Assembly: GCF_000470315.2 (NCBI RefSeq)
Contig: NZ_CBRF02000008.1
Coordinates: 1-64,000 of the forward strand
Direction of reading: 5' to 3'
Length of the DNA: 64,000 bases
DNA from: Psychromonas sp. SP041
GTDB lineage: Bacteria > Pseudomonadota > Gammaproteobacteria > Enterobacterales > Psychromonadaceae
The notes under the pieces were generated by a model. That model had not been told where the DNA came from, did no database searches, and saw only the letters and a list, made by a program, of their open reading frames with translations. Position numbers and translations under genes: made by a program. This document shows, in pieces, positions 1 through 10,076 of this stretch (the stretch's first letter is position 1; each line of letters begins with the position of its first letter).

Positions 1-420
1 CATTGGCTAATACATCAATCGTAACCGGAGTATCTTCATTGGTTGTTGCTAAATCAGCACCGACAACCGTGTCATCAGCAACCGCTTCGACGGTTACGCT
101 CACCGTTTCGGTCGTGCCATCTTCATTAGTGTACGTAAACGTATCAGAGCCGTTGAAATCAGCATCAGGCGTATAGGTTACCGTTCCATCATCATTGATA
201 GTCACAGTGCCGTTGTTGCCATCCGTTACTGAAGCGACAGGCGAGACTACGCCATCAGCGTCGGTATCATTGGCTAATACATCAATCGTAACCGGGGTAT
301 CTTCATTGGTTGTAGTAGCATCAGACGTTACAATTGTTGGATCATCTACAGTCGTTACAATTGGGTCATCACTGATAGTCTCACCATCCGCTGTGCCATC
401 GTTCGCTGTTAAGGTATAAG
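1..420 (-). repeat. Cadherin/VCBS-like coding repeats, 267-bp spacing
   Basis: The segment starting at 1 recurs at 268 almost unchanged, a spacing of 267 bp or 89 codons. On the minus strand it encodes the Ig/cadherin-like signature NEDTPVTIDVLANDTDADG. It is part of the adhesin and continues beyond the left edge. Confidence 0.8.
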
Positions 421-1690
421 CAGGTAATTCTTCACCACTATTAACCAATGCAGCACCAGCTTCGGTTAATACAACGGTATTACCAACAATTTCGTAATTA
501 ATAGTATCGCTTAAGGTAACAGTAACTTCGTCACCGTCTTCATCAGTAGTTTCAAACGTTGATACCACTGCGCCTTCTACCGCACTGCCGTCATCTTCGG
601 TAAAGTCGTTTGAGCTTGTGATGGTGATCATTGGGGTATCGTTCACGGTGGTCACGCTTGGGTCATCACTGACGCTTTCGCCATCCGCTGTGCCATCGTT
701 CACTGTTAAGGTATAAACAGGTAAATCTTCACCGCTATTAACCAATGCAGCACCAGCGTCGGTTAATACAACGGTATTACCAACAATTTCGTAATTGATA
801 GTATCGCTTAAGGTCACCGTAACTTCGTCACCGTCTTCATCGGTAGTTTCAAACGTTGATACCACTGCGCCTTCTACCGCACTGCCGTCATCTTCGGTAA
901 AGTCGTTTGAGCTTGTGATGGTGATCGTTGGGGTATCGTTCACGGTGGTCACGCTTGGGTCATCACTGACGCTTTCGCCATCCGCTGTGCCATCGTTCAC
1001 TGTTAAGGTATAAACAGGTAAATCTTCACCGCTATTAACCAATGCAGCGCCAGCGTCGGTTAATACAACGGTATTACCAACAATTTCGTAATTGATAGTA
1101 TCGCTTAAGGTCACCGTAACTTCGTCACCGTCTTCATCGGTAGTTTCAAACGTTGATACTACTGCGCCTTCTATCGCACTACCATCATCTTCCGTAAAGT
1201 TATTTGAACTAATAATTGTTAAGGTAGGTACTGAATTGACTGAAGCCGTATCTAGGTTTTCACCTTCATCGGTAAAAATAGTCGGTGTGAAATCATCATT
1301 AAAGCCAACTGTTTGAAAATTGGTTGTAGCAATTGTTTCTTGCCCATCTCTATCAAAATCAACTAGGGTAAAACCACCTCCGGATTCTTCACCTGCTACA
1401 GTTTCAATATCTAAATCAAAAACTTCTTCACCAAGTGCCAATATAGCATCAAGATCATTAACATCAATTTCTGTATTAGTTTCATTTAACTCTGAAGGCG
1501 TAGAGGCATTAGGTTTTTCAACCTCAACTTTTAATTCTCCAACTTCAGCTTCTTGTGGTAATGGCTGTTCGACAGAATTCAGTGCTTCTTTAGACTGATC
1601 TAATTCCTCTTTAGCTAGATTTAACTGCTCTTTAGTTAATTCAACTTTAGTTTCATTACTTTCGTTTACTGAATTATTCTGTTCGGCCAT
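1..1690 (-). CDS. Large repetitive surface adhesin, N-terminal part (partial, runs off left edge)
   Basis: The minus frame is open from an ATG at 1690 to the window edge (563 codons). AGGAAA lies about 6 nt upstream of the start. The first 150 residues are acidic and low-complexity. Residues 76-128 contain an acidic helix-like stretch, then T-V-A-G at 97-100, a Gly-rich patch, and a segment around FTLVDFDRDGQETIATTNFQ. This looks like the N-terminal region of RTX/Bap-type adhesins, where a TAAG/PAAG-like site is cut by the LapG protease; the LapG link is my inference. There is no N-terminal signal peptide, as expected for type I secretion. From about residue 155 follow tandem Ig-like repeats (TITSSNDFTEDDGSA..., then NEDTPVTIDVLAND...). 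The likely role is attachment or biofilm formation. The C-terminal secretion signal is outside the window. Confidence 0.85.
   Translation of the reverse strand, partial: MAEQNNSVNESNETKVELTKEQLNLAKEELDQSKEALNSVEQPLPQEAEVGELKVEVEKPNASTPSELNETNTEIDVNDLDAILALGEEVFDLDIETVAGEESGGGFTLVDFDRDGQETIATTNFQTVGFNDDFTPTIFTDEGENLDTASVNSVPTLTIISSNNFTEDDGSAIEGAVVSTFETTDEDGDEVTVTLSDTINYEIVGNTVVLTDAGAALVNSGEDLPVYTLTVNDGTADGESVSDDPSVTTVNDTPTITITSSNDFTEDDGSAVEGAVVSTFETTDEDGDEVTVTLSDTINYEIVGNTVVLTDAGAALVNSGEDLPVYTLTVNDGTADGESVSDDPSVTTVNDTPMITITSSNDFTEDDGSAVEGAVVSTFETTDEDGDEVTVTLSDTINYEIVGNTVVLTEAGAALVNSGEELPAYTLTANDGTADGETISDDPIVTTVDDPTIVTSDATTTNEDTPVTIDVLANDTDADGVVSPVASVTDGNNGTVTINDDGTVTYTPDADFNGSDTFTYTNEDGTTETVSVTVEAVADDTVVGADLATTNEDTPVTIDVLAN
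330..1215 (-). repeat. Three 297-bp adhesin repeat units
   Basis: The anchor atagtatcgcttaaggt occurs at 501, 798 and 1095, exactly 297 bp (99 codons) apart. Units are nearly identical at DNA level. The unit nearest the N-terminus is the most diverged, which suggests recent copying by unequal exchange. The encoded unit carries FTEDDGSAVEG and TDEDGDEVTVTLSDT. Confidence 0.85.
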
Positions 1691-2252
1691 GATGATTTCC
1701 TACTCGACTTTAAAGTTCTAATAAATATATATCACATACTTAATAATGGGACCTGCAATTAAGATGATCAAACGGTGCAGCCCTTTCGATATTGATTGTT
1801 CAAAAAACAGACTATGGGTAATAAATTAAGAGTTAATACCTCTAAGGTAATGAAAATGGACAAATATTGTCAAATAGTAAATTTGATTATTAATTAATCT
1901 TTAGACAAAACACAAAAAATTACCAAATAAAAACCTTCACAACCTTTAAAATGTTTACTTATACTATTTTCAAAATATTTTTATGGCTTAAGTATAGCCA
2001 ACTTTAAAAAATATAGCAGCGCTACATATATTTTATAAAAACATGGAAAACATGAAAAATAACACCCACATTTGATTAACATTAATGACGATGATTATTT
2101 AAGATTAGATGGTATTGAATAACAGTAAAAATATATCTACTGTTATTCAAATTTATTTTCATCTTGAAAAAATTACTTCACGATGAAGGTGACAGGTTTC
2201 ATTAAAGGGTAATTTAAAAATAAACTTTTACTTTATTTTTAATATTCACTTA
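1691..2252. other. Gene-free spacer between metH end and adhesin start
   Basis: About 560 bp of A+T-rich sequence with no credible reading frame. It should hold the adhesin promoter on the minus strand. I could not single out one promoter among many A+T-rich hexamers. A small hairpin that may end the metH transcript lies at its right end. Confidence 0.6.
2165..2191 (-). terminator. Possible metH terminator
   Basis: On the minus strand CTTCA-TCG-TGAAG is followed by TAATTTTTT, about 60 nt past the metH stop. The stem is only 5 bp, so this is weak. Confidence 0.4.
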
Positions 2253-5200
2253 TTAACCAATATTAGGTCCTAACCAACGTTCAGCTGTTTGCATATCCCA
2301 TCCCTTACGTTTTGCATAATCTTCTACCTGATCTTGTTGGATACCAGCGATAGCAAAGTAACGACTTTCAGGATGAGAGAAAATCCAACCTGATACAGCA
2401 GCTCCTGGATACATTGCATAACTTGATGTCAGTTCCATACCAATTTCTTGTTCTACATTCATTAGGTCCCAAATCACCGCTTTTTCAGTGTGTTCAGGAC
2501 AAGCAGGATAACCAGGAGCAGGACGGATGCCTTGATATTTTTCGCGAATTAAATCGTCACTACCTAAAGTTTCATCAGCAGCAAAGCCCCAATAATCTTT
2601 ACGTGTTTGTTGATGTAAATACTCTGCAAAAGCTTCTGCTAAACGATCGCATACTGCTTGTACTAAAATCGCATTATAATCATCATTATCTGCTTTATAA
2701 CGGTCAGCTACTTCACGCTCTCCAATACCACCAGTTACCGCAAAAGCGCCAATATAATCAGCAACGCCAGATGATTTAGGTGCAATATAATCAGCTAAAG
2801 AATGATTTACAAACGGTGGTTTTTTCTCAGTTTGCTGACGTAATTGATTACTGACTTGTAGTATTTCTGTACGTGTTTCATCTGTGTATATTTCAATGTC
2901 ATCACTCACGCTGTTAGCAGGGAAAATGCCAACAATACCAGCAGCAGTAATTTCGCCTGCAGCTTCCACTGTATCTAACATTGCTAGTGCATCTGCAAAT
3001 AAACGGGTTGCCTCTTCACCAACCACTTCATCTTTAAGGATACGAGGATATTTACCTGCTAATCCCCATGTCATAAAGAAAGGTGTCCAATCAATGTATT
3101 CACGTAACACGCTAATTGGCATTGTTTTAAATACTTGCACGCCTAACTTGTTAGGCACTTTAGGTTGGTAATTAGACCAATCTATCTTAGCTGCATTAGC
3201 ACGTGCTTGCGGTAGACCAATCGGTGCACTACGCGGACGTTTATTTGCATGTTGTTCACGTACACGCTCGTAATCTAAATTTAACTTCTCAACAAATTCA
3301 GGTTTATGCGCTGGTGTTAATAACTTCTGACAAACCCCTACCGCACGAGAAGCATTAGACACATAGACAACTGGTTGATCGTAATTTTGTTCTATTTTAA
3401 CCGCTGTATGTGCCTTAGAAGTGGTTGCTCCGCCAATCAATAAAGGAATAGTCAATCCTTGGCGTTGCATCTCTTTTGCTACGTAAACCATTTCATCTAA
3501 TGAAGGTGTAATCAGTCCCGATAAACCGATTAAGTCAGCATTATGCTCGAGCGCTGTTTTAATGATTTTCTCTGTAGATACCATTACGCCAAGATCAATA
3601 ATTTCATAATTATTACACTGCAAAATAACGCCTACGATGTTTTTACCAATATCGTGAACATCACCTTTAACCGTTGCCATAACAACTTTACCGTTGGTTG
3701 CTCCAACCGCTTTAGTTTCTTCGATATAAGGATTTAAATAAGCAACCGCTTGTTTCATTACACGTGCAGACTTAACCACTTGCGGTAAGAACATTTTACC
3801 TTCACCGAATAAATCACCAACGATATTCATGCCATCCATTAATGGACCTTCAATCACTTCAATTGGCATGTTTGCATCTTGACGGGCAAGTTCAGTATCT
3901 TCTTCAATAAACTCAGTAATACCTTTTACTAGAGCATGTGCAATACGCTCATTAACAGGTAATTCACGCCATTCTAGGTTTTTACTCTCATCTACTTTAA
4001 CAGAGCCATCACCACGATATTTTTCTGCAATATCTAATAAAGCATCTGTCGCATTATCATTTTTATTTAAAACTACATCTTCAACCGCGTCTTTTAGCTC
4101 TTTAGGAATATCATCATAAATGGCTAATTGAGCCGAATTTACAATCCCCATATCCATACCATTTTTGATACAGTAATAAAGGAATACGGCATGGATCGCT
4201 TCACGTACCGGGTTATTACCTCGGAACGAGAAAGAGACATTAGAGACGCCACCAGAAATCATCGCATGTGGTAAGTTATCTTTAATGTCCTTAACAGCTT
4301 CAATAAAATCAACAGCATAGTTGTTATGCTCTTCAATCCCCGTTGCAACAGCAAATATATTAGGATCGAAGATAATATCTTCAGGTGGGAAGCCAACTTG
4401 ATTCACTAGAATGTCATAAGAGCGTTTACAAATTTCAAATTTACGCTCACGTGTATCGGCTTGACCATCTTCATCAAAGGCCATCACAATCACAGCAAAG
4501 CCATAGCGACGAATCAATTTAGCTTGGTGAATAAAGTTATCAACACCTTCTTTCATACTGATTGAGTTAACAACCCCTTTACCTTGAACACACTTAAGTC
4601 CTTCTTCTAAAATTTCCCATTTAGAAGAATCGACCATAATTGGAACACGTGAGATATCAGGTTCAGAAGCACATAGATTTAAGAATTTTTTCATTGCATA
4701 TAATGAATCAAGCATCGCTTCATCCATATTAATATCAATGATATCAGCACCCGATTCTACTTGATGTAACGCGACTTCAAGCGCTTCATCGTAAAGTTCA
4801 TCTTTAATTAAACGTTTAAATCGTGCTGACCCAGTTACGTTTGTTCGTTCTCCCACATTTTGGAATAACGAGTTACTACGGATAGTTAATGCTTCTAATC
4901 CACTTAAACGACAAGCAACTTCAATTTCCGGTAATACACGTGGTTTAACACCTTCAACAGCATCTGCCATTGCTTTGATATGCGCAGGTGTTGTTCCACA
5001 ACAGCCGCCCACAAGGTTTAAAAATCCACTTTCAGCCCACTCTTTAATATGAGTTGCCATTTCATCAGATTCTAAGTCATATTCACCAAACGCATTTGGT
5101 AAACCTGCATTGGGATGTGCAGAAACATATGTTTCTGAAATACGTGACATTTCTTGAATGTATTGACGAAGTTCATCCGGTCCTAAAGCACAATTTAAGC

Positions 5201-5936
5201 CAAAGGTAAGCGGCTCAGCATGACGTAATGAATTATAAAAAGCTTCAGTCGTTTGGCCTGATAAAGTACGTCCAGAAGCATCAGTGATCGTACCTGAAAT
5301 CATCACTGGCAATTTATAACCTAACTCTTCAAACACTGTCTCAACAGCAAAAACCGCCGCTTTAGCATTTAACGTATCAAAGATTGTTTCAATTAGGATT
5401 AAGTCACAACCACCTTTAATCAGTGCTTTAGTTGATTCGATATAAGCAACAACTAGTTCATCAAAGGTAACATTGCGGTAAGCGGGATCGTTAACGTCAG
5501 GAGAGATAGAACAAGTACGGTTAGTTGGACCTAAGACGCCAGCAACAAAACGAGGGCGTTCGGGTGTTTCATCGGTTTTTTCATCAGCAATACGACGGGC
5601 AATGCGAGCCGCTTGTAAATTGATTTCTGCCGATATAGATTCCATTCCATAGTCAGCCATTGCGATGGTCGTCGCGTTAAATGTATTGGTTTCAAGGATA
5701 TCTGCACCAGCATCAAGATATTCTCGATGTATATTAGCAATAATTTCAGGCTGGGTTAGCACTAATAAATCATTATTACCTTTTAAATCAGAACTCCAGT
5801 CTTTAAAGCGTTCGCCACGAAAGTCTGCTTCTTCAAATTTATGGTCCTGGATCATGGTACCCATACCACCATCAATCAGAAGAATGTGTTTTTCTAGTTG
5901 TGCTTTAATCAACGCACTACGATCGCTTACTGACAT
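2253..5936 (-). CDS. metH: Cobalamin-dependent methionine synthase
   Basis: The 1227-residue protein matches the usual MetH length. It transfers a methyl group from 5-methyltetrahydrofolate through cobalamin to homocysteine in the cytoplasm. Domains in order: homocysteine-binding barrel with zinc cysteines near residue 249 (GLNCALGP) and about 309-310 (GGCCGT); pterin-binding barrel ([13 protein letters not shown] onward, near 360); cobalamin cap and B12 domain with the base-off ligand motif DVHDIGKN near residue 760; C-terminal AdoMet reactivation domain with [18 protein letters not shown] precedes the ATG. The gene sits downstream of metA in the same direction, but a strong terminator lies between them, so it should have its own promoter. 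No cobalamin riboswitch box was seen upstream. Confidence 0.98.
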   Translation of the reverse strand: MSVSDRSALIKAQLEKHILLIDGGMGTMIQDHKFEEADFRGERFKDWSSDLKGNNDLLVLTQPEIIANIHREYLDAGADILETNTFNATTIAMADYGMESISAEINLQAARIARRIADEKTDETPERPRFVAGVLGPTNRTCSISPDVNDPAYRNVTFDELVVAYIESTKALIKGGCDLILIETIFDTLNAKAAVFAVETVFEELGYKLPVMISGTITDASGRTLSGQTTEAFYNSLRHAEPLTFGLNCALGPDELRQYIQEMSRISETYVSAHPNAGLPNAFGEYDLESDEMATHIKEWAESGFLNLVGGCCGTTPAHIKAMADAVEGVKPRVLPEIEVACRLSGLEALTIRSNSLFQNVGERTNVTGSARFKRLIKDELYDEALEVALHQVESGADIIDINMDEAMLDSLYAMKKFLNLCASEPDISRVPIMVDSSKWEILEEGLKCVQGKGVVNSISMKEGVDNFIHQAKLIRRYGFAVIVMAFDEDGQADTRERKFEICKRSYDILVNQVGFPPEDIIFDPNIFAVATGIEEHNNYAVDFIEAVKDIKDNLPHAMISGGVSNVSFSFRGNNPVREAIHAVFLYYCIKNGMDMGIVNSAQLAIYDDIPKELKDAVEDVVLNKNDNATDALLDIAEKYRGDGSVKVDESKNLEWRELPVNERIAHALVKGITEFIEEDTELARQDANMPIEVIEGPLMDGMNIVGDLFGEGKMFLPQVVKSARVMKQAVAYLNPYIEETKAVGATNGKVVMATVKGDVHDIGKNIVGVILQCNNYEIIDLGVMVSTEKIIKTALEHNADLIGLSGLITPSLDEMVYVAKEMQRQGLTIPLLIGGATTSKAHTAVKIEQNYDQPVVYVSNASRAVGVCQKLLTPAHKPEFVEKLNLDYERVREQHANKRPRSAPIGLPQARANAAKIDWSNYQPKVPNKLGVQVFKTMPISVLREYIDWTPFFMTWGLAGKYPRILKDEVVGEEATRLFADALAMLDTVEAAGEITAAGIVGIFPANSVSDDIEIYTDETRTEILQVSNQLRQQTEKKPPFVNHSLADYIAPKSSGVADYIGAFAVTGGIGEREVADRYKADNDDYNAILVQAVCDRLAEAFAEYLHQQTRKDYWGFAADETLGSDDLIREKYQGIRPAPGYPACPEHTEKAVIWDLMNVEQEIGMELTSSYAMYPGAAVSGWIFSHPESRYFAIAGIQQDQVEDYAKRKGWDMQTAERWLGPNIG

Positions 5937-6113
5937 AGAGTTCCCTGCTACTTATTCTAAGATAAAAACCAATTTGTATAATAACATAAAAGTCATCAGC
6001 AAACCCTTTCAAAGCGGATAACGTCTTGAAATATTCTGTTATAAATTATGAATTTTTTGATAGTTGTATCGCTAGGAATGATGCTAAAAAAGTAGAAATG
6101 ACAATTAATAAAT

Positions 6114-6143
6114 ATAAAAAAAGCGAGCTAAATAGCTCGCTTT
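6114..6143 (-). terminator. Strong rho-independent terminator upstream of metH
   Basis: Perfect hairpin AAAGCGAGC-TATTTA-GCTCGCTTT followed on the minus strand by a T run. It lies about 610 nt beyond the metA stop and 180 nt before the metH start. It therefore ends a transcript coming from metA or from the gene-free stretch between them. Confidence 0.85.
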
Positions 6144-6750
6144 AAAATAAAAGAACAGTTTAATTGTGATTATCAAAAGCATTATTAATATTAACTGATG
6201 AAATAAAAAATTAGCTATCTATTAACAAAACTTTACAAACAATCCACTATCTAATTTGATAAAAGTAAATGTTAGAAACGCCCGTTGGCAATGAGTTTTA
6301 AATTAAAAACTCCTAACTCTGACATTCACTTTTAATAAAGTGATAAAACGTAATAATAATTAAGCTCCTGTATATTTGAATACAACCAGCATTAACTTCC
6401 AAAACCAAAACAGCTCCCTATCGAGGGAAATGAGTGCTTAGTAAACCAACTCAATGATTGATGATTTTAGAACACTGGTACGAGTAAAATTTAAAATAAC
6501 TTTATACCTCCGTCTTATTTTTATGAAAAATGTGAAAACTAAACAACTGCATTCCACGCCATAGTAACGCTATGTTAAGAACCAATCTGTGAACTTCACA
6601 GAACCTTTTCGAAATAATATATATTTATCTAGCAATTTCTTCGTTAAGCTCCTTGTCGTTTTCCTATTACTAAATAAGTATAGGAGAGCTTTTAACCTTT
6701 ACCAGTTTATTGTTGTATTAATTCTTAAAAACTTAAATAACCCCTATTTG
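6144..6750 (-). other. Gene-free, hairpin-rich stretch between metA and metH; possible small RNA
   Basis: No reading frame with a ribosome binding site was found in about 600 nt. Several inverted repeats are visible: TCTGTGAA-C-TTCACAGA around 6586-6602, CATAG-TAACG-CTATG at 6560-6574, TCCCT-ATCG-AGGGA at 6415-6428, and GAGTTTT-AAATT-AAAAACTC near 6293-6312. The stretch ends in a strong terminator. It is either a very long metA 3' UTR or an independent noncoding transcript. Confidence 0.4.
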
Positions 6751-7668
6751 CTATTTCAAATCAGTTAAGTCGTACGGCGTAACTTGATAAACACAATAAT
6801 TTAACCAGTTATTGTATAAAAGATTTCCATGGCTGCGCCAAATAGCACGAGGCGGTTGGTCAATATCATCACTTGGAAAATAGTTAACCGGTAATACTGG
6901 ATCTAAATCCTCTTCTATATCTCTTAAGTATTCGTTGTTTAAGGTATTCGCATCGTATTCTGGGTGTCCAGTAATAAACACTTGGCGACAGTCAGGACTT
7001 GCAGCTAAATAAACACCAGCATCTGGCGCATCAGCAAAAACCGTTAAGTCCGTTTTACTCTGAATGTCATTACTATTAAATTCTGCATAACGCGATAAAG
7101 GCGCCCAAAATTGATCATCAAACCCTCTAACAAGTGGATGTTGGTGATGGTGAGTATTGTGAGAATAGATCCCAGATAATTTATCATCTCTTGTTACTTT
7201 TTCTAGATCATAAAGAATTTTTAACGCAGCCTGTGCAGCCCAACAAAGAAACAAGGTTGAAGTCACGTTATGGCGAGACCAATTTACAATTTCAGTAAAT
7301 TTATCCCAGTAATAAACATTTTCAAACGGGATAGTGCCTAATGGTGCACCCGTTATAATAAATCCATCCCACTTTTGACTTTTTATACGCTCAAAATCAC
7401 CATAAAATTTATCAAGATGTTTTTGGGGCGTATTTCGACTTGCCCTTGCATCAACTCGTAATAGTTCAATATCAACCTGTAGTGGAGTATTAGACAACAA
7501 ACGCATTATTTGTGTTTCAGTTTCAATTTTTTTAGGCATTAAATTTAAAATTAATACTCGTAATGGACGAATGTTCTGATGGCTAGCTCGTGACTCAGAC
7601 ATAGTAAAAATATTTTCAGACTTTAAAATGTTCGATGCAGGTAAATCATCTGGAATACGAATTGGCAT
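6751..7668 (-). CDS. metA: Homoserine O-succinyltransferase
   Basis: This 305-residue protein catalyses the first committed step of methionine synthesis, acylating homoserine. The N-terminus [11 protein letters not shown] is family-typical. The acyl-enzyme cysteine is C142 in [11 protein letters not shown]; the catalytic His and Glu are in [13 protein letters not shown]. Residue 111 is Gly (GAPLG), which in studied MetA enzymes goes with succinyl-CoA rather than acetyl-CoA. AAAGGGAA precedes the start. Tandem met boxes lie just upstream, so MetJ repression is expected. Confidence 0.97.
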   Translation of the reverse strand: MPIRIPDDLPASNILKSENIFTMSESRASHQNIRPLRVLILNLMPKKIETETQIMRLLSNTPLQVDIELLRVDARASRNTPQKHLDKFYGDFERIKSQKWDGFIITGAPLGTIPFENVYYWDKFTEIVNWSRHNVTSTLFLCWAAQAALKILYDLEKVTRDDKLSGIYSHNTHHHQHPLVRGFDDQFWAPLSRYAEFNSNDIQSKTDLTVFADAPDAGVYLAASPDCRQVFITGHPEYDANTLNNEYLRDIEEDLDPVLPVNYFPSDDIDQPPRAIWRSHGNLLYNNWLNYCVYQVTPYDLTDLK

Positions 7669-7695
7669 AGCTGTTCCCTTTACAAGTTATCGTTT

Positions 7696-7711
7696 AGACA
7701 TCTAGAAGTCT
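7696..7711. promoter_or_regulatory. Tandem MetJ operator (two met boxes)
   Basis: Two adjacent octamers, AGACATCT and AGAAGTCT, match the MetJ consensus AGACGTCT at 7/8 and 7/8. They lie 28 nt upstream of metA and also within the divergent upstream region of the acetyltransferase gene. Two or more contiguous boxes are the known minimum for cooperative MetJ binding. Confidence 0.85.
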
Positions 7712-7827
7712 AACATTAAAATTGAATTTGAAAACATAAAATTTAAATAAGACTTATACTAGCTGCCATGTCATCCATTAGTTAAACTGAAAAAAGTGCT
7801 AATCATTAAAGTTTAAAAGGAATTAAA

Positions 7828-8313
7828 ATGTTAAAAATTCAAATCGTTACGGCTGATTTACGTAACCAACAACATGCAGATGCTTACCTCAGTTTAATGT
7901 CCCATTATGCTTGTGATCCTATGGGAGGGGGTGAAGATATTAGTGACTTTGCTAAACAGAATTTAATAAAAACATTACTAAAACGCTCAGATATTTTTAT
8001 TGTTTTAATATTTAATGACGGTAAACCTGCCGCTTTATTAACAGCGATTGAAGGTTTCTCTACTTTTGCCTGTAAGCCATTATTTAATATTCACGATGTG
8101 GTTGTACATAAAGATTTTAGAGGAAAAGGTTTAACCAAACATTTATTTAAAAAAATTGAAGAGATTGGTAAAGCTCGTGATTGTTGTAAAATTACATTAG
8201 AAGTTTTAAGTGGGAATGAAGTTGCATGTAAAGCTTATAAACGTTTAGGATTTTCTGACTACCAACTTGATCCAGAATTTGGCAGCGCTTTATTTTGGAC
8301 AAAAAAGATTTAA
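7828..8313 (+). CDS. GNAT family N-acetyltransferase
   Basis: 161 residues with an acetyl-CoA binding motif near residues 92-108 (VVHKDFRGKGLTKHLFKKI, pattern R-G-K-G-x-T/G). The later part (ITLEVLSGNEVACKAYKRLGF) is typical of the GNAT C-terminal half. The substrate cannot be told from sequence. AAAGGAATTAAA precedes the ATG. It is divergent from metA and convergent with the Sco gene, so it is probably a single-gene unit. Confidence 0.85.
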   Translation: MLKIQIVTADLRNQQHADAYLSLMSHYACDPMGGGEDISDFAKQNLIKTLLKRSDIFIVLIFNDGKPAALLTAIEGFSTFACKPLFNIHDVVVHKDFRGKGLTKHLFKKIEEIGKARDCCKITLEVLSGNEVACKAYKRLGFSDYQLDPEFGSALFWTKKI

Positions 8314-8357
8314 TAAGCATTAATAAATAACTTAGCTACAGATCTTAACTGAATAAA

Positions 8358-8383
8358 CCGCTTAGCCTGACTCTACTAAGCGG
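8358..8383. terminator. Hairpin between convergent genes
   Basis: CCGCTTAG and CTAAGCGG form an 8-bp stem between the acetyltransferase stop and the Sco stop. There is no long T run on the plus side; on the minus side GGTTTATT follows. It may serve the Sco transcript weakly. Confidence 0.45.
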
Positions 8384-8453
8384 ATGAGATAGATTGATCA
8401 ATTAAATTAAATCGAACCAAATAAAGCTTTTTCATAATAAACACTAGAGAGTA

Positions 8454-9140
8454 TTAGTTACCCTGGGCCCCAATTTGAGTAACGTATTGCTGTTGTAATT
8501 TCTTGATATCTTGAACCATTAAATCCATATCAACACTATTGATACCTTGTTTATTAGGTACTGACTTAAACGTGGCATGTAACTTACCTTCAGGATCAAT
8601 TAAAACAATAGATGCACTGTGATCGACTAAGTAAAAATCTTCAGTGTCACCTGCTTCAACAATCCCATAAATCAAACCTAGTTGTGTTACAAAAGGCCAC
8701 AACTGTTTATGTGTACTGGTTACACCAATAAAATTTTTATTAAAATAATGAACATAATCTGCCAGCTGTTCTGCTTTATCTCTATTAGGATCAACAGAAA
8801 TAAACACAACCTGAGTTGTTGTATCATGATCATTGGTTAAATGAGGATAAATGCGGTCTAAGTCAGCGAGTGTAGTAGGACAAACATCAGGACAAAAAGT
8901 ATAACCTGCAAAAAAAAGTGTCCATTTCCCTTTTAATGATTCATTAGTAAAAGCGACTTTACCTGCTTTCTCAAAAGCAAATTCATTTAACGTAATACGC
9001 GGTTCCGCTAAAAATAATGCATTATTACCTGTTACAAGTGTTTTGTTATTTTTAGTATTCGGATTAATGACTTCCAATCCACCTAACGCGAAAAACAAGC
9101 CCACAACAACAAGGCTGCATATCAGTATTATACGTTTCAT
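8454..9140 (-). CDS. SCO1/SenC family copper chaperone
   Basis: 228 residues. An N-terminal membrane anchor (residues 3-20) precedes a thioredoxin-like domain exposed to the periplasm. The copper ligands are visible: C83 and C87 in FCPDVCPTT, and H174 in VDHSASIVLIDP. The family delivers copper to the CuA centre of cytochrome c oxidase or acts in thiol redox control. No cox genes are in view, so the partner is unknown. It lies downstream of lexA in the same direction, but an 18-bp stem hairpin separates them. Confidence 0.93.
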   Translation of the reverse strand: MKRIILICSLVVVGLFFALGGLEVINPNTKNNKTLVTGNNALFLAEPRITLNEFAFEKAGKVAFTNESLKGKWTLFFAGYTFCPDVCPTTLADLDRIYPHLTNDHDTTTQVVFISVDPNRDKAEQLADYVHYFNKNFIGVTSTHKQLWPFVTQLGLIYGIVEAGDTEDFYLVDHSASIVLIDPEGKLHATFKSVPNKQGINSVDMDLMVQDIKKLQQQYVTQIGAQGN

Positions 9141-9171
9141 TTATCTACTCTATTTGCTTAAAATAAGTTAT

Positions 9172-9212
9172 GAAAATGCCAATAAATAGCATTACTATTT
9201 ATTGGCATTTTC
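9172..9212 (-). terminator. Terminator after lexA
   Basis: A perfect 18-bp inverted repeat (GAAAATGCCAATAAATAG and its complement) with a 5-nt loop lies 64 nt past the lexA stop. The stem ends in TTTTC on either strand. Confidence 0.75.
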
Positions 9213-9275
9213 TTCGCTTTATTTATTTACTACATTTACTTAAGCGACTAAGTTTCAAAGTAGATAGCAGAATAT

Positions 9276-9902
9276 CTACATCCAATCAGCAGTGCGAATA
9301 ACGCCAACAGCAATACCCTCAATATCAAATGATTGATATTCTAAATCAACTTTAATAGGTTCGAATAAAGTATTTTCAGCTTTTAATGTTATTTTTTTAC
9401 CATCACGATAAAAGCGTTTAACGGTTACATCATCTTCAACTCTTGCAACAACGACTTGACCATTATTGATATTTTGGGTTTTATGCACGGCTAATAAGTC
9501 ACCATCCATGATACCGATATCTTTCATACTTTCTCCCTGAACACGCAATAAGAAATCTGCAGCAGGATGAAATAAGGTAGGATCAACATTATAATGAGTT
9601 TCAACGTGCTCTTGAGCTAGAATCGGCTCCCCAGCAGCAACTTTACCGATTAAAGGCAACCCTTCGTTGGCGGCTTCATTATCTTTATGGCCACTAATAA
9701 CGCGAATACCGCGAGATGTGCCTGAGAGTATTTCAATAGCCCCTTTACGCGCTAATGCTTTTAAATGCTCTTCTGCAGCATTAGCACTTTTAAAGCCTAG
9801 AATTCTTGCCAATTCCACGCGTGTTGGCGGCATACCTGTTTTTGTGATTTGATCTTTAATTACGTCTAGGACTTCACCTTGGCGTTTAGTAAGTTCTTTC
9901 AT
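9276..9902 (-). CDS. lexA: LexA repressor, SOS regulator
   Basis: 208 residues from the ATG at 9902. The open frame extends 18 codons upstream, but that extension crosses the SOS operator and lacks family similarity. The N-terminal winged helix ([18 protein letters not shown]) binds DNA. The self-cleavage site is A90-G91 (VAAGEP), with catalytic S125 (GESM) and K162 (VTVKRF). RecA on single-stranded DNA triggers cleavage, which derepresses SOS genes. The gene stands alone between the gsp operon and the Sco gene. Confidence 0.98.
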   Translation of the reverse strand: MKELTKRQGEVLDVIKDQITKTGMPPTRVELARILGFKSANAAEEHLKALARKGAIEILSGTSRGIRVISGHKDNEAANEGLPLIGKVAAGEPILAQEHVETHYNVDPTLFHPAADFLLRVQGESMKDIGIMDGDLLAVHKTQNINNGQVVVARVEDDVTVKRFYRDGKKITLKAENTLFEPIKVDLEYQSFDIEGIAVGVIRTADWM

Positions 9903-9925
9903 TAGTATCTCCACGCGATAATAAA

Positions 9926-9941
9926 CTGTAAACAAACACAG
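9926..9941. promoter_or_regulatory. SOS box (LexA operator)
   Basis: CTGTAAACAAACACAG has the exact CTGT-N8-ACAG pattern and lies 24 nt upstream of lexA, which points to autorepression. A second, degenerate copy (GTGT-N8-ACAT) abuts it at 9941-9956. Confidence 0.9.
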
Positions 9942-10032
9942 TGTATATTCATACATGGTTAAATACCAGTTAAGACTCTTTTTTTATTATTAGATAAGTG
10001 ATAAAAGAGCATTAACTAAATGATAATGGAAT

Positions 10033-10055
10033 ATTGAGTCAAACAATGACTCAAT
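10033..10055 (-). terminator. Hairpin after gspN
   Basis: ATTGAGTCA-AACAA-TGACTCAAT, a 9-bp stem 22 nt past the gspN stop. There is no clear T run after it, so it may stabilise the operon's 3' end rather than terminate alone. Confidence 0.5.
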
Positions 10056-10076
10056 GATACCTCAGTAAATTATGCT

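Noticed and set aside
195-1598. Several plus-strand open frames rich in Ser/Val/Thr
   Set aside because: They are antisense to the adhesin repeats and arise from the 297-bp periodicity. The minus frame is continuous and has recognisable domains.
3543-3737. Short plus-strand open frames inside metH
   Set aside because: They are antisense to a full-length, well-conserved gene and have no independent support.
5937-6113. Cobalamin riboswitch upstream of metH
   Set aside because: I looked for the B12 box and adjoining conserved stems on the minus strand and found neither; the short leader shows only A+T-rich sequence.
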